Assembly (NCBI RefSeq): GCF_039872765.1
Contig: NZ_JBDPZC010000003.1
Location: forward strand, 1-64,000
Length of the DNA stretch: 64,000 nt
DNA from: Roseateles_B flavus
GTDB lineage: Bacteria; Pseudomonadota; Gammaproteobacteria; Burkholderiales; Burkholderiaceae_C
Reading direction: 5' to 3'
This document shows, piece by piece, positions 38,631 to 48,689 of this stretch. Under the pieces are notes generated by a model. It ran no database searches. It worked only from the letters and a program-made list of their open reading frames with translations, and was not told where the DNA came from. Position 1 is the stretch's first letter; every line of letters starts with the position of its first letter. The position numbers and the translations under genes were made by a program.

Positions 38631-39344
38631 TCAGACACCCAGGTAGCGCTGCCACAGGGCCGGATCGGCCTCCAGCGCCGCCGAGTCGCCCTGCCACACC
38701 ATGCGGCCGCGCTCCATGATGTGGTGCGCATCGCCCAGGCGCAGCAGGCGCTGCACGTATTTGTCGACCACCAGGATGGTCTGGCCCTGGGCTCGCAGCT
38801 CGGCGAGCACGCGCCAGATCTCCTCGCGCACCAGGGGAGCCAGGCCCTCGGTGGCCTCGTCCAGGATCAGCAGCTGCGGGTTGGTCATCAGCGCGCGGGC
38901 GATGGCCAGCATCTGCTGTTCGCCCCCGGACAGCTGTGCCCCGCCATGATGGCGCCGCTCGGCCAGGCGCGGGAAGGCTTCGTAGACGCGGGCCAGGGTC
39001 CAGGGCCGGGGCAGGCCACGCCGGTTGGCGGCGAAGGCGACGAGGTTCTCCTCGACGCTGAGATTGGGGAAGATCTGCCGCCCTTCCGGCACCAGGGCCA
39101 GGCCTTGCCGGGCGATGCGCTCGGGCGACCAGCCGGTGACGTCCTCGCCACACAGGCGGATCCGGCCGGCGGCGGGTTTCAGCCAGCCCACCAGGCACTT
39201 GATCAGGCTGCTCTTGCCCATGCCATTGCGGCCCAGCAGGGAGCGCACCTCGCCCTGGCGCACGTCCAGATCCAGGCCGAAGAGCACAGGGCTGCGACCA
39301 TAGGCAGCCTCCAGGCCGCGGACTTCCAGCACCGTCTCGCTCAT
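38631..39344 (-). CDS. livF: Branched-chain amino-acid-type ABC transporter ATPase LivF
   Basis: 237 residues: Walker A GRNGMGKSSL, Q-loop VPEGRQIFPNLSVEENL, signature LSGGEQQML, Walker B LLILDEAT, typical LivF length. With LivG it powers the HAAT-family importer. The gene overlaps livG by ATGA. In this operon the transporter probably imports an aromatic acid such as anthranilate, not branched-chain amino acids. Confidence 0.93.
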   Translation of the reverse strand: MSETVLEVRGLEAAYGRSPVLFGLDLDVRQGEVRSLLGRNGMGKSSLIKCLVGWLKPAAGRIRLCGEDVTGWSPERIARQGLALVPEGRQIFPNLSVEENLVAFAANRRGLPRPWTLARVYEAFPRLAERRHHGGAQLSGGEQQMLAIARALMTNPQLLILDEATEGLAPLVREEIWRVLAELRAQGQTILVVDKYVQRLLRLGDAHHIMERGRMVWQGDSAALEADPALWQRYLGV

Positions 39345-40108
39345 GCCGCGTCCTCCGCTGCGGGCATCTCGTCGCCCAGGTAGGCCTCGCGCACGCCTGC
39401 ATGGGCACGGATGTGCTCGGGCGTGCCGCTCGCGATCACCCGCCCGCCCACCAGCACCGAGATGCGCGTGGCCAGGCGGAAGACGGCGTCCATGTCGTGC
39501 TCCACCAGCAGCAGGGTCATGTTCAGGCGCAGCAGCTGCAGCAGCTCCAGCATGTGTTCGGATTCGTCAGGTCCCATGCCGGCCATGGGCTCGTCCAGCA
39601 GCAGCAGGCGCGGCTTGGCGGCCAGGGCCAGGCCGATCTCCAGCTGGCGCTGCTCGGCATGCGAGAGGCTGCCGGCCGCGCGCTCCAGCTGCGAGCTCAG
39701 GCCCACCTTCTGCGCCAGAGCCTCGGCCTCGGCCATCACCACGATCTGGGTGCGGCGCGCCTGCCACCACTGCCGGGCGCCGCCGCGGCGGGTCTGCACC
39801 GCGAGCACGAGGTTGTCCAGCACGCTGCAACGCGGGAAGACGCTGGTGATCTGGTGGCTGCGCACCAGGCCGGCCTGCACACGCGCGGCCATGTCGAAGG
39901 GGGCCAGGTCTTGCCCCCGGAAGCGGATGCAGCCGCCGTCAGGCCGCAGGCTGCCCGCGATCTGATGGATCAGCGTGGTCTTGCCCGCGCCGTTGGGCCC
40001 GATGAGGGCATGGACCTCGCCCTCCAGCACCTCGAAGCTGGCCTCGTCCGTGGCCCGCAGCGCGCCGAAGCGCTTGACCAGGCCTTGCACGCGCAGGAGC
40101 TCAGCCAT
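39341..40108 (-). CDS. livG: Branched-chain amino-acid-type ABC transporter ATPase LivG
   Basis: 255 residues: Walker A GPNGAGKTTL, signature region LSHAEQRQLEIGLAL, Walker B LLLLDEPMAGMGPDES, and the LivG C-terminal extension (HIRAHAGVREAYLG). The signature LSHAEQR replaces LSGGEQR, as in many LivG proteins. It overlaps livM by eight bases. Confidence 0.93.
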   Translation of the reverse strand: MAELLRVQGLVKRFGALRATDEASFEVLEGEVHALIGPNGAGKTTLIHQIAGSLRPDGGCIRFRGQDLAPFDMAARVQAGLVRSHQITSVFPRCSVLDNLVLAVQTRRGGARQWWQARRTQIVVMAEAEALAQKVGLSSQLERAAGSLSHAEQRQLEIGLALAAKPRLLLLDEPMAGMGPDESEHMLELLQLLRLNMTLLLVEHDMDAVFRLATRISVLVGGRVIASGTPEHIRAHAGVREAYLGDEMPAAEDAA

Positions 40109-41129
40109 GGGCGCCCTCCCCCCGCTGCGCCCGGCGGATGCGCAGGCCGGCCAGCAGGCCCGCCAGACCCTTGGGCGCCACCATCACCACCGTCAGCAGC
40201 AGCAGGCCCAGGGCCAGCTGCCAGTGCAGGGTGTAGGCCGACAGCAGCTCCTCCAGCAGCAGGAACACCGCAGCGCCCAGCGGACCGCCCCACAGCGCCC
40301 CCGCACCGCCGAGGATCACCATCACCATCAGCTGGCCTGACTGTGCCCAGTGCAGCATCTGCGGGCTCACCAGGCCGTTGAGGTTGGCCAGCAGCGCGCC
40401 CGCCAGGCCGGCCTGTGCACCGGCCAGGATGAAAGCGCTGCACTGCAGACCGAAGACGGGCGCACCCAGGGCGCGCATGCGGCCCTCGTTCTCGCGCACG
40501 CCCTGCAGCAGCAGGCCGAAGGGCGAGTTCAGCAGGCGCTGCAGCAGGGCCATGCAACCGGCAAAGCAGGCCAGCACGCAGAGGTAGAAGCTCGTGTCGT
40601 CCTTGAGATCCACGCCCGGCAGCAGGGAGCGCTGCGGCAGCGGGAGCCCGTCATCCCCGCCATAGGCCTTGAGGGACACGGCCAGGTAATAGAACATCTG
40701 CGCGAAGGCCAGCGTGATCATGATGAAGTAGACCCCGCGCGTGCGCAGCGCCACCAGGGCCACCAGGCCCGAGGCACAGGCGCTCACCGCCATGGCCAGC
40801 GGCCAGGCGACCAGGGCTTGCTGGCCCAGGCCGCCGCCGTTCATCAGCGCGCCCACCGTGTAGCCGCCCAGGCCCATGAAGGCCGCATGGCCGAAGCTCA
40901 CCAGGCCGCCGAATCCCAGGATGAGGTTGAGGCTGCTGGCCGCGATGGCGAAGATCAGCACGCGGGTGGCCACACCGGTGTAGAACTCCTGGCCCATCAG
41001 CTGCAGCAGCCAGGGCAGGCCGGCCAGCGCCAGCAGCAGCAAGACCTGACCCCACAGGCCCAGGCCCGGGTGGTCCAGCCTCAGGGGCGTGGAGGAAGAC
41101 GCAGCGGTGGAAGTGGTGGAGACAGACAT
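40101..41129 (-). CDS. livM: Branched-chain amino-acid-type ABC transporter permease LivM
   Basis: 342 residues with about nine to ten hydrophobic segments; the conserved stretches IAASSLNLILGFGGLVSFGHAAFMGLGGY and YFIMITLAFAQMFYYLA are typical of LivM. The stop of livH directly abuts the ATG. The dispersed 15-mer lies within codons near the N-terminus (41039-41053, read on the minus strand). Confidence 0.93.
   Translation of the reverse strand: MSVSTTSTAASSSTPLRLDHPGLGLWGQVLLLLALAGLPWLLQLMGQEFYTGVATRVLIFAIAASSLNLILGFGGLVSFGHAAFMGLGGYTVGALMNGGGLGQQALVAWPLAMAVSACASGLVALVALRTRGVYFIMITLAFAQMFYYLAVSLKAYGGDDGLPLPQRSLLPGVDLKDDTSFYLCVLACFAGCMALLQRLLNSPFGLLLQGVRENEGRMRALGAPVFGLQCSAFILAGAQAGLAGALLANLNGLVSPQMLHWAQSGQLMVMVILGGAGALWGGPLGAAVFLLLEELLSAYTLHWQLALGLLLLTVVMVAPKGLAGLLAGLRIRRAQRGEGAHG
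41039..41053 (+). repeat. Dispersed 15-mer GCAAGACCTGACCCC, copy 2
   Basis: Exact copy inside livM, orientation plus; the gene reads it on the other strand (GGGGTCAGGTCTTGC), giving residues WGQVLL. Confidence 0.85.
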
Positions 41130-42050
41130 TCAGCGCCGAGCAGGAAAGAGGCCTTGCGGACGCCAGAACAGCACCGCAGCCATCAACACATAGATCAGGA
41201 TGGATGCCAGCGCCGGGCCCAGGCTCGAGGCCAGCTCCGGCGAGGCCAGCGCGCGCAGCAGGGCCGGCAGCAGCGTGCGGCTGGCGGTATCCACCAGCCC
41301 CACCAGCAGCGAGCCGATCAGCGCGCCGCGGATGGAACCAATGCCGCCGATGACGATCACCACGAAGGCCAGGATCAGGATGCTCTCCCCCATGCCCACC
41401 TGCACCGCCAGCAGCGGGCCCAGCAGGCCGCCGGCCAGCGCACACAGGGCGGCGCCCAGGCCGAAGACCAGGGTGAAGAGCTTGCGGATGTCCACCCCCA
41501 GGGCCTGGGCCATGGCGCGGTTGGACGCCCCCGCCCGCACCCACATGCCCACGCGCGTCCGCGTGACGCCCCACCACAGCCCCAGCGCCACCACCAGGCC
41601 CACGCCGATGATCAGCAGCCGGTAGGCCGGATAGAACAGCCCAGGCAGCAGCTCCACCGGCCCCGACAGTGCGGCCGGCGTGTTGAGCATCAGCGGCTGC
41701 TCGCCCCAGAGGATGCGCACCCCTTCGTTGATCATCAGGATCAGCGCGAAGGTGGCCAGCACCTGCGAGAGGTGGTCGCGTTGGTAGAGCCGGCGCAGCA
41801 GGCTCACCTCCAGCAGCATGCCCAGCACCGCCGTGCCCGCCACCGCCGCCAGCAGCCCCAGCACGAAGCTGCCCGTGGCCGCCCCCACCGCCGCCGCCAG
41901 GTAGGCGCCGACCATGTACAGCGAGCCATGAGCCAGGTTGATCATGTCCATGATCCCGAACACCAGCGTCAGCCCGGCGGCCAGCAGGAAGAGCATCAGC
42001 CCGAACTGCAGGCCGTTCAGCAACTGTTCAGCAATGAGTACGAGGTCCAT
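41130..42050 (-). CDS. livH: Branched-chain amino-acid-type ABC transporter permease LivH
   Basis: 306 residues with about eight hydrophobic segments and the LivH core LTLVFGIMDMINLAHGSLYMVGAYLA; the second conserved part is FVVIVIGGIGSIRGALIGSLLVG. It is 176 bases downstream of livK, with the multi-hairpin repeat in the gap, and joined to livM. Confidence 0.93.
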   Translation of the reverse strand: MDLVLIAEQLLNGLQFGLMLFLLAAGLTLVFGIMDMINLAHGSLYMVGAYLAAAVGAATGSFVLGLLAAVAGTAVLGMLLEVSLLRRLYQRDHLSQVLATFALILMINEGVRILWGEQPLMLNTPAALSGPVELLPGLFYPAYRLLIIGVGLVVALGLWWGVTRTRVGMWVRAGASNRAMAQALGVDIRKLFTLVFGLGAALCALAGGLLGPLLAVQVGMGESILILAFVVIVIGGIGSIRGALIGSLLVGLVDTASRTLLPALLRALASPELASSLGPALASILIYVLMAAVLFWRPQGLFPARR

Positions 42051-42157
42051 CAGAGGCAGGCACGATCAAGAAGGTGTCCCCAGCGGGGATCGCGGGTCCA
42101 GCGCAGTTGGCAAGAAGAGATCCCCTTCCCCAAGCCGGCCGCCCGCACAGCGCATGA

Positions 42158-42220
42158 GGATCCGGCTCTGCCGGTCCTGCATGCGCGCCCCCCTGGGGGG
42201 CCGGCGAAGCCGGTAGGGGG
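42158..42220. repeat. Multi-hairpin dispersed element, copy A (3' of livK)
   Basis: 63 bases with three short stems: CCGGC-TCT-GCCGG, a CCCCCC/GGGGGG palindrome, and CCGGC-GAA-GCCGG (42201-42213), ending GGTAGGGGG. It starts GGATCCGGC and closely matches the element at 46356-46419. It begins seven bases past the livK stop codon in the minus direction, so it could act as a terminator or mRNA end stabiliser within the operon. Confidence 0.75.
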
Positions 42221-42226
42221 GGCGGG

Positions 42227-43432
42227 CTATTTCATCTTGCAGAGCGGCGCGTAGGCGTCTGCATGCTGGCTGAAGATCTTGCCCAGGGTCTTGTTGGTGA
42301 CCCGACCCTGGCCGTCCTTGCCGATGATGCGCAAGTAGTAGTCCTGGATGGGGTACTGGTTGTTGTTGAACTTGAAGGCCCCGCGCACGGAGGTGAAGTG
42401 CGCGGCCTTCAGGGCCTTGAGCAGGGCGGGCTTGTCTTCGATCCGGCCCTTCACATCGGCCACCGCGCCGTCGATCAGCAGCGCGGCGTCGTAGCCCTGG
42501 CTGGCATAGAGCGAAGGCAGGCGGCCGTACTCCTTCTGGAAGTCGGCCACGAACTGCTTGTTGGCCGCGTTGTCCATGTCATGCGCCCAGTGCGAGCTGT
42601 TGAACATGCCCAGCATGGGCTCGCCCACGGCCTTGATCACGTCCTCGTCCGCCGAGAAGCCGGGGCCGAAGAGCGTGATGTCGCGCGAGAGGCCGGCGCC
42701 CACGAACTGCTTGATGAAGTTGATGCCCATGCCACCGGGCAGGAAGATGTACAGGGCGTCCGGCTTGGCCGCGCGGGCCTGCGCCAGCTCGGCGGCGTAG
42801 TCCAGCTGACCCAGCTTGGTGTAGATCTCCTCGGCCACCGCGCCCTTGTAAAAGCGCTTGAAGCCGGTGATGGCGTCCTTGCCCGCGGGGTAGTTGGGGG
42901 CGATCAGCACCACCTTCTTGAAGCCCTTGTCCGTGACGACCTTGCCCACGGCCTCGTGCAGGTTGTCGTTCTGCCAGGCCACGTTGAAGAAGAAGGGATT
43001 GCACTGCTCGCCCGCGTACTGCGAGGGGCCGGCGTTGGCGGACACATAGGGCGTCTTGCTGTCGAACACCGTGGGGCCCACGGCCAGCATGATGTTGGAG
43101 AAGACCACGCCGGTCATCACGTCGACCTTGTCGCGCTTGAGCAGGCGGTCGGTGGCCTGCTTGGCGACGTCGGGGTTCTGCTGGTCGTCCGCGATCACCA
43201 CCTCGGCCGGCAGCCCGCCCAGCTTGCCGCCCTTGTGCTTGAGCGCAAGATTGAAGCCGTCACGGATGTCCACGCCCAGGCCGGCACCGGCGCCGGACAG
43301 GGTGCTCAGCATGCCGACCTTGATCTTGTCGGCGGCCTGCGCAGCCGGCGCCAGCGCCGTCAGGGCCAGGGCTGCAGCGACAGCGCGCGTGGGGGTCAGG
43401 TCTTGCTTTCGGAACAGGCGGGGCAGGCTCAT
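42227..43432 (-). CDS. livK: Periplasmic binding protein of a Liv-type transporter (aromatic acid uptake)
   Basis: 401 residues: signal peptide (AALALTALAPAAQA-ADKI), then the type-I periplasmic fold with KVGMLSTLSGAGAGLGVDIRDGFNLALKHKGGKLGG at the start of the ligand lobe. ADDQQNPDVAKQATDRLL and VVFSNIMLAVGPTVFDSKTPYVSANAGPS follow. Similar to binding proteins encoded beside aromatic-acid CoA pathways rather than to strict LivJ/LivK. Start at 43432 (MSLPRLF) has GGAGA seven bases before; an ATG at 43444 is an alternative. The ligand is inferred to be anthranilate or a related aromatic acid. Confidence 0.9.
   Translation of the reverse strand: MSLPRLFRKQDLTPTRAVAAALALTALAPAAQAADKIKVGMLSTLSGAGAGLGVDIRDGFNLALKHKGGKLGGLPAEVVIADDQQNPDVAKQATDRLLKRDKVDVMTGVVFSNIMLAVGPTVFDSKTPYVSANAGPSQYAGEQCNPFFFNVAWQNDNLHEAVGKVVTDKGFKKVVLIAPNYPAGKDAITGFKRFYKGAVAEEIYTKLGQLDYAAELAQARAAKPDALYIFLPGGMGINFIKQFVGAGLSRDITLFGPGFSADEDVIKAVGEPMLGMFNSSHWAHDMDNAANKQFVADFQKEYGRLPSLYASQGYDAALLIDGAVADVKGRIEDKPALLKALKAAHFTSVRGAFKFNNNQYPIQDYYLRIIGKDGQGRVTNKTLGKIFSQHADAYAPLCKMK
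43392..43406 (-). repeat. Dispersed 15-mer GCAAGACCTGACCCC, copy 3
   Basis: Exact copy inside the livK signal peptide; minus-strand reading gives the residues KQDLTP at positions 9-14. Confidence 0.85.
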
Positions 43433-43467
43433 GCGGGTCTCCATCCGGTCATTTGGGGGAAAGAAGC

Positions 43468-45078
43468 TCAGGGCTGGCGCAGCTTGAAACGCTGCAGCTT
43501 GCCGGTCTCGGTGCGCGGCAGGCTGGGCAGGAACTCTATCGCACGGGGATACTTGTAGGGAGCGATCGTCGCCTTGACGTAGTCCTGCAACTGGCGCACC
43601 AGCTCGGGGCCCGCCTTGTGGCCGGGGCGCAGCACCACGAAGGCCTTGACGATCTGCCCGCGCTCCTCGTCCGCCTGGCCGATCACGCCGCATTCAGCCA
43701 CGGCCGGATGCGCCAGCAGGGCCGACTCCACCTCGGGACCGGCGATGTTGTAGCCGCCGGAGATGATCATGTCGTCGGTGCGGGCCTGGTAGACGAAGTA
43801 GCCGTCGGCGTCCTGCAGGTAGGCATCGCCGGTGAGGTTCCAGCCCTTGAGCACGTAGTTGCGCTGGCGCTCGTCATCCAGGTAGCGGCAGCCCGTGGGA
43901 CCCTTGACCGCCAGGCGACCGATGGAGCCGGGCGGCAAGACCTGACCCTCTTCGTCCAGCACGCAGGCCTGGTAGCCCGGCACCACGCGGCCGGTGGCGC
44001 CTGGGCGGGCGTCCGATTCGCCATGCGAGATGAAGATATGCAGCATCTCCGTGGCGCCGATGCCATCGATCAGCTCGATGCCCGTCGCCTCCTTCCACAG
44101 CGCCCGCGTGGCCGCCGGCAGCGCCTCGCCGGCGCTGACGCACTTGCGCAGCGACGTCAGGTCATGCTGGCCCACCTGCCCCGCCATCGCCCGGTAGCTG
44201 GTGGGTGCGGTGAAGCACACGGTGGCGCGGTGCTGGGCGATGGCGCCCAGCAGCACGTCCGGGGTCGCCTTCTCCAGGAGCACGCTGGAGGCGCCCACGC
44301 TCATCGGGAACAGCACCAGGCCGCCCAGGCCGAAGGTGAAGGCCAGCGGAGGCGAGCCGATGAAGACGTCCTCCGCCGTGGCCTTCAGGCAGTGCGGCGG
44401 CCAGCAGCGGCAGATGGCCATCACGTCACGATGGAAGTGCAGGGTGCCCTTGGGCTGGCCCGTGGTGCCGGAGGTGAAGGCGATCAGGCAGACGTCGTCC
44501 GAGGCGGTGTCCACGTTCTGGAACTGCCCGGGCTTGCCTGCCGCGAGCGCCTCCAGCCCGTCTTCAGCCTCCGAGTGATAGTGCACGATCCGCTGCAGCA
44601 CCGGATGCTCCACCTGCGCCCGCGCCAGCTCCTCGCCCAGGGCCGCATCGCACAGGGCATGCGTGACCTGGGCCTTGGCGACGATCTGGCCCAGTTCCTT
44701 GGCCCGCAGCAGGGGCATGGTGGCCACGGCGATCGCGCCAGCCTTCTGGAGGGCGAACCAGCAGGCCGCCAGCATGGGCGAATTGCCGCCGCGCAGCAGC
44801 ACGCGGTTGCCGGGTTGCACGCCCATGTCCTGCACCAGCACGTGGGCAATGCGGTTGGCCTCGGCCTGCAGCTGGGCATAGGTCCAGCGGTGGCGCGCGC
44901 CCGTCAGGCAAGACCTGTCCCCCAGGCCTTGGTCAACCCAGGCATCCAGCAGCTCGCTGGCGCAGTTGAGGCGCTCTGGGAACTGCAGCGCGGGCAGTTC
45001 GAACAGCAGATCGGGCCATTGCTCGGTCGGCGGCAGCCGGTCCCGGGCAAAGCTGTCGGTGTGGGCACTGCGATGCAT
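43468..45078 (-). CDS. 2-aminobenzoate-CoA ligase (benzoate-CoA ligase family)
   Basis: 536 residues of the ANL superfamily: FTSGTTGQPKGTLHFHRD (A3), IGATEMLHIFISH, GWNLTGDAYLQDADGYFVYQARTDDMIISGGYNIAGPEVE, and TETGKLQRFKLRQ with the catalytic Lys at the end. The family includes benzoate- and 2-aminobenzoate-CoA ligases; the position next to the 2-aminobenzoyl-CoA monooxygenase/reductase points to anthranilate as substrate. It forms anthraniloyl-CoA at the cost of ATP to AMP. A near copy of the dispersed motif (43935-43948) lies in the gene. Equivalent to AbmG of Azoarcus evansii by context. Confidence 0.88.
   Translation of the reverse strand: MHRSAHTDSFARDRLPPTEQWPDLLFELPALQFPERLNCASELLDAWVDQGLGDRSCLTGARHRWTYAQLQAEANRIAHVLVQDMGVQPGNRVLLRGGNSPMLAACWFALQKAGAIAVATMPLLRAKELGQIVAKAQVTHALCDAALGEELARAQVEHPVLQRIVHYHSEAEDGLEALAAGKPGQFQNVDTASDDVCLIAFTSGTTGQPKGTLHFHRDVMAICRCWPPHCLKATAEDVFIGSPPLAFTFGLGGLVLFPMSVGASSVLLEKATPDVLLGAIAQHRATVCFTAPTSYRAMAGQVGQHDLTSLRKCVSAGEALPAATRALWKEATGIELIDGIGATEMLHIFISHGESDARPGATGRVVPGYQACVLDEEGQVLPPGSIGRLAVKGPTGCRYLDDERQRNYVLKGWNLTGDAYLQDADGYFVYQARTDDMIISGGYNIAGPEVESALLAHPAVAECGVIGQADEERGQIVKAFVVLRPGHKAGPELVRQLQDYVKATIAPYKYPRAIEFLPSLPRTETGKLQRFKLRQP
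43935..43948 (+). repeat. Near copy of dispersed motif (GCAAGACCTGACCC)
   Basis: 14 of the 15 bases are present, followed by T. It lies inside the ligase gene (minus-strand residues EEGQVLPP). A weaker relative, GCAAGACCTGTCCCC, lies at 44899-44913. Confidence 0.7.
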
Positions 45079-45139
45079 GGACGGTCTCCTCGTGATCTTT
45101 GTGTGGTCGTCCGGAATCGTGGGCGGGGCGGGTGCCTGA

Positions 45140-46312
<1,173 letters not shown>

Positions 46313-46355
46313 CGTGCAATCCTCTGCAGTCAGCAGCCCACCGCGTGGAGGGCGG

Positions 46356-46419
46356 GGATCCGGCCTTGCCGGGCCCTCGCCCTCGCCCCCTTGAGGGGGC
46401 CGGCGAGGCCGGTACGGGG
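46356..46419. repeat. Multi-hairpin dispersed element, copy B (3' of the enoyl-CoA hydratase gene)
   Basis: 64 bases: GGATCCGGC-CTT-GCCGG, then CCCCC-TTGA-GGGGG (46386-46399) and CCGGC-GAG-GCCGG (46400-46412), then TACGGGG. About three quarters identical to copy A (42158-42220) and likewise placed just past a stop codon on the minus strand. Confidence 0.75.
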
Positions 46420-46424
46420 TGGTC

Positions 46425-47276
46425 CTAGTCACCTTCGAAGACGGGTCGCTGCTTGGCCACGAAGGCGTGATAGGCGCGATGGAAGTCCTGCGTCATCATG
46501 CAGATGGCCTGCGCCTGGGCCTCGGCCTCGATGGCCTCGTCCACGCCCATGCTCCATTCCTGATGCAGCATGCGCTTGGTCATCGCATGGCCGAAGCTGG
46601 GGCCGGTGGCGATCTCGGCCGCCCAGGCCAGGGTGTGCTCCAGCAGGTCGTCGGGCTCGACCAGGCGGTTGTGGAAGCCCCACTGCAGGCCCTCCTCGCC
46701 GCCCAGCGAACGGCCGCTGTAGAGCAGGTCCGAGGCACGGCCCTGGCCCACGATGCGCGGCAGGATGGCGCAGGCGCCCATGTCGCAGCCGGCCAGGCCG
46801 ACGCGAGTGAAGAGGAAGGCCGTCTTGGAACGGGCCGTGGCCACGCGCAGGTCCGAGGCCATCGCCATGATGGCGCCCGCGCCGGCACAGGCACCGTCGA
46901 TGGCCGCGAACACCGGCTGCGGGCAGGCCCGCATGGCCTTGACCAGATCGCCCGTCATGCGGGTGAAGGCGAGCAGGTCGGGCATGCTCATCTGGGTCAG
47001 CGGGCCGATGATCTCGTGGACATCGCCGCCGGAGCAGAAGTTCTCGCCCGCGCCCTGCACCACGATGGCCTTGATCTCGTCCACGTAGCTGAGGTTGCGG
47101 AAGAGGTCGCGCAGCTCGGCGTAGGAGTCGAAGGTCAGCGGGTTCTTGCGCTCGGGCCGGTTCAGCGTGACCAGGCCGACGGCGCCGCGCTGCTCCCAGC
47201 GGAAGTGCTGGGGCGTGAAACCGGCCAGGCTGATCTTGTTGCCGTTGGCCAGATGGGAACTGATGGGTTTGCTCAT
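46425..47276 (-). CDS. Enoyl-CoA hydratase/isomerase family protein
   Basis: 283 residues. Crotonase core with IVVQGAGENFCSGGDVHEIIG (oxyanion hole), IDGACAGAGAIMAMASDLRVATARSKTAFLFTRVGLAGCDMGACAILPRIVG and a C-terminal EAQAQAICMMTQDFHRAYHAFVAKQRPVFEG. It has a longer than usual N-terminus (about 25 extra residues). Likely hydrates a cyclic or ring-opened enoyl-CoA intermediate of the anthranilate pathway. Its ATG overlaps the MarR gene stop (ATGA). Confidence 0.9.
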   Translation of the reverse strand: MSKPISSHLANGNKISLAGFTPQHFRWEQRGAVGLVTLNRPERKNPLTFDSYAELRDLFRNLSYVDEIKAIVVQGAGENFCSGGDVHEIIGPLTQMSMPDLLAFTRMTGDLVKAMRACPQPVFAAIDGACAGAGAIMAMASDLRVATARSKTAFLFTRVGLAGCDMGACAILPRIVGQGRASDLLYSGRSLGGEEGLQWGFHNRLVEPDDLLEHTLAWAAEIATGPSFGHAMTKRMLHQEWSMGVDEAIEAEAQAQAICMMTQDFHRAYHAFVAKQRPVFEGD

Positions 47277-47893
47277 GGACTTCCTTTGCGGCGCGGGGCC
47301 GGACTCGCGGCGGATGCCTTGGCTGGCTTGCCTGCCTTGCCTGAAGGCCGGGCCTGATCGAGCCCCGCCAGATGGAGTTTCAGATGGGCCAGCAGACTGT
47401 AGACCTCGCCCTTCTGCGCGGCATTCCAGCCACCCAGCAGCTCCACCACCCAGGCTTCGTGCGTGGCCGCCATGCGGCGGAAGAGGCGGCGGCCGGTGGG
47501 CGTGAGGGTCACGGTGAAGGAGCGGCGGTCGCTGGCATGGGGCTGGCGTTGTACCAGGGATTCGGCCTCCAGCTGGTCCACCACGCCGGTGACATTGCCC
47601 CCCGTCACCATCAGCCGCTGCGAGAGCTCGCGCATGCTGAGCCCCTCCGGATGGCGTTCCAGCTGGGCCAGCAGGTCGAAGCGGGGCAAGGTGGTGTCGA
47701 ACTGCTGGCGCAGGCGGTTGCGGATCTGGTCCTCGACGCGTGTGGTGCAGGCCAGCAGACGGAGCCAGAGCTTGAGCGCCTGGTGGTCGTCGTCGACCAC
47801 GCGGGACTCGAGGTCCGGACCCAGCAGCGCGGCCTCGCCGGCCTGCTCGGACGGCAGCGCCTCGGCCGGTGCGTCGTGGTGCGGCCGGCTCAT
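47273..47893 (-). CDS. MarR-family regulator of the anthranilate operon
   Basis: 206 residues. Winged helix in the middle (LPRFDLLAQLERHPEGLSMRELSQRLMVTGGNVTGVVDQLEAESLVQRQPHASDRRSFTVTLTPTGRRLF) with an acidic N-terminal extension and a basic Lys/Ala/Pro tail. MarR-type regulators of aromatic CoA pathways typically repress until they bind the CoA thioester. Overlaps the SDR stop (ATGA). It likely acts on the promoter region at 51045-51257. Confidence 0.9.
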   Translation of the reverse strand: MSRPHHDAPAEALPSEQAGEAALLGPDLESRVVDDDHQALKLWLRLLACTTRVEDQIRNRLRQQFDTTLPRFDLLAQLERHPEGLSMRELSQRLMVTGGNVTGVVDQLEAESLVQRQPHASDRRSFTVTLTPTGRRLFRRMAATHEAWVVELLGGWNAAQKGEVYSLLAHLKLHLAGLDQARPSGKAGKPAKASAASPAPRRKGSP

Positions 47894-48687
47894 GTCACGC
47901 ACTCGCCGCCGTCAATGGCCAGGGCCTGGCCGTTGATGCCGACGGCGGCCGGGCTGGCCAGCATCAGCACCTGCAGGGCGACCTCGTCCGGCTGGATCAG
48001 GCGCCCCTGCGGATTGGCCGCCGCCAGCTCGGCACGGGCCTCGTCTGCGCTGCGCCCGGTCTTCGCGACGATGTTCTCGACGGCGCGCTGCACGATTTCC
48101 GTCTCGGTATAGCCGGGGCAGACGGCGTTGACGGTGACGCCCTTGCGCGCCACCTCGGCCGCCAGCGCCCGCGTCAGGCCCAGCACACCGTGCTTGGCCG
48201 CACAGTAGGCCGCGACATAGGCGTAGCCCTTCAGTGCCGCGGTGCTGGCCACGTTGATGATGCGCCCCTGGCGCGCCGCCAGCATGGCAGGCAGCACCTC
48301 GCGGCTGCACAGAAAGGTACCGGTGAGGTTGACCTGCAGCATCTGCTGGAACTGGGCCAGGCTGGTGCGGGTCAGCGGTGCGGTCTCAACCTGGCCGGCG
48401 TTGTTGACCAGGATGTCCACGGCGCCCATGCGCTCGACGGCCTGGGCGAAGGCCGACTGCACGCTCGCTTCCTCGCCCACGTCGCAGACCTCGGTGTGCA
48501 GGCGCTCCAGCGCGGGCGGGGTCAGGTCTTGCGCCGCGGCGGCCAGGCGGCTGCCGTCGCGACCCATCAGGGTCACGCGGGCGCCCGCGGCGAGCAGCTG
48601 CCGGGCGATCGCCAGGCCGATGCCGCTGCCGCCGCCGGTCACCACGGCGTGGCGTTCATGCAGGTCCAGGACCTTCGACGCTGCCAT
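47890..48687 (-). CDS. Short-chain dehydrogenase, probable 3-hydroxyacyl-CoA dehydrogenase
   Basis: 265 residues: TGGGSGIGLAIAR (cofactor loop), NNAG at VDILVNNAGQVE, catalytic Ser in INVASTAALKGY, YxxxK in YVAAYCAAKHG, and NAVCPGYTETEIV. Likely oxidises a 3-hydroxyacyl-CoA formed by the hydratase. The dispersed 15-mer (48518-48532) encodes AQDLTPP near residues 52-57. Gap of two bases after the monooxygenase/reductase gene. Confidence 0.9.
   Translation of the reverse strand: MAASKVLDLHERHAVVTGGGSGIGLAIARQLLAAGARVTLMGRDGSRLAAAAQDLTPPALERLHTEVCDVGEEASVQSAFAQAVERMGAVDILVNNAGQVETAPLTRTSLAQFQQMLQVNLTGTFLCSREVLPAMLAARQGRIINVASTAALKGYAYVAAYCAAKHGVLGLTRALAAEVARKGVTVNAVCPGYTETEIVQRAVENIVAKTGRSADEARAELAAANPQGRLIQPDEVALQVLMLASPAAVGINGQALAIDGGECVT
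48518..48532 (-). repeat. Dispersed 15-mer GCAAGACCTGACCCC, copy 4
   Basis: Exact copy inside the SDR gene; minus-strand reading encodes QDLTP, the same residues as copy 3 in a different protein. Confidence 0.85.
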
Positions 48688-48689
48688 GA

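Noticed and set aside
39895..39925. Further copy of the dispersed 15-mer in livG (GGGCCAGGTCTTGCC)
   Set aside because: Differs from the motif at a central base; counted only as a loose resemblance. Similar loose matches at about 14297 and 56873 were also dropped.
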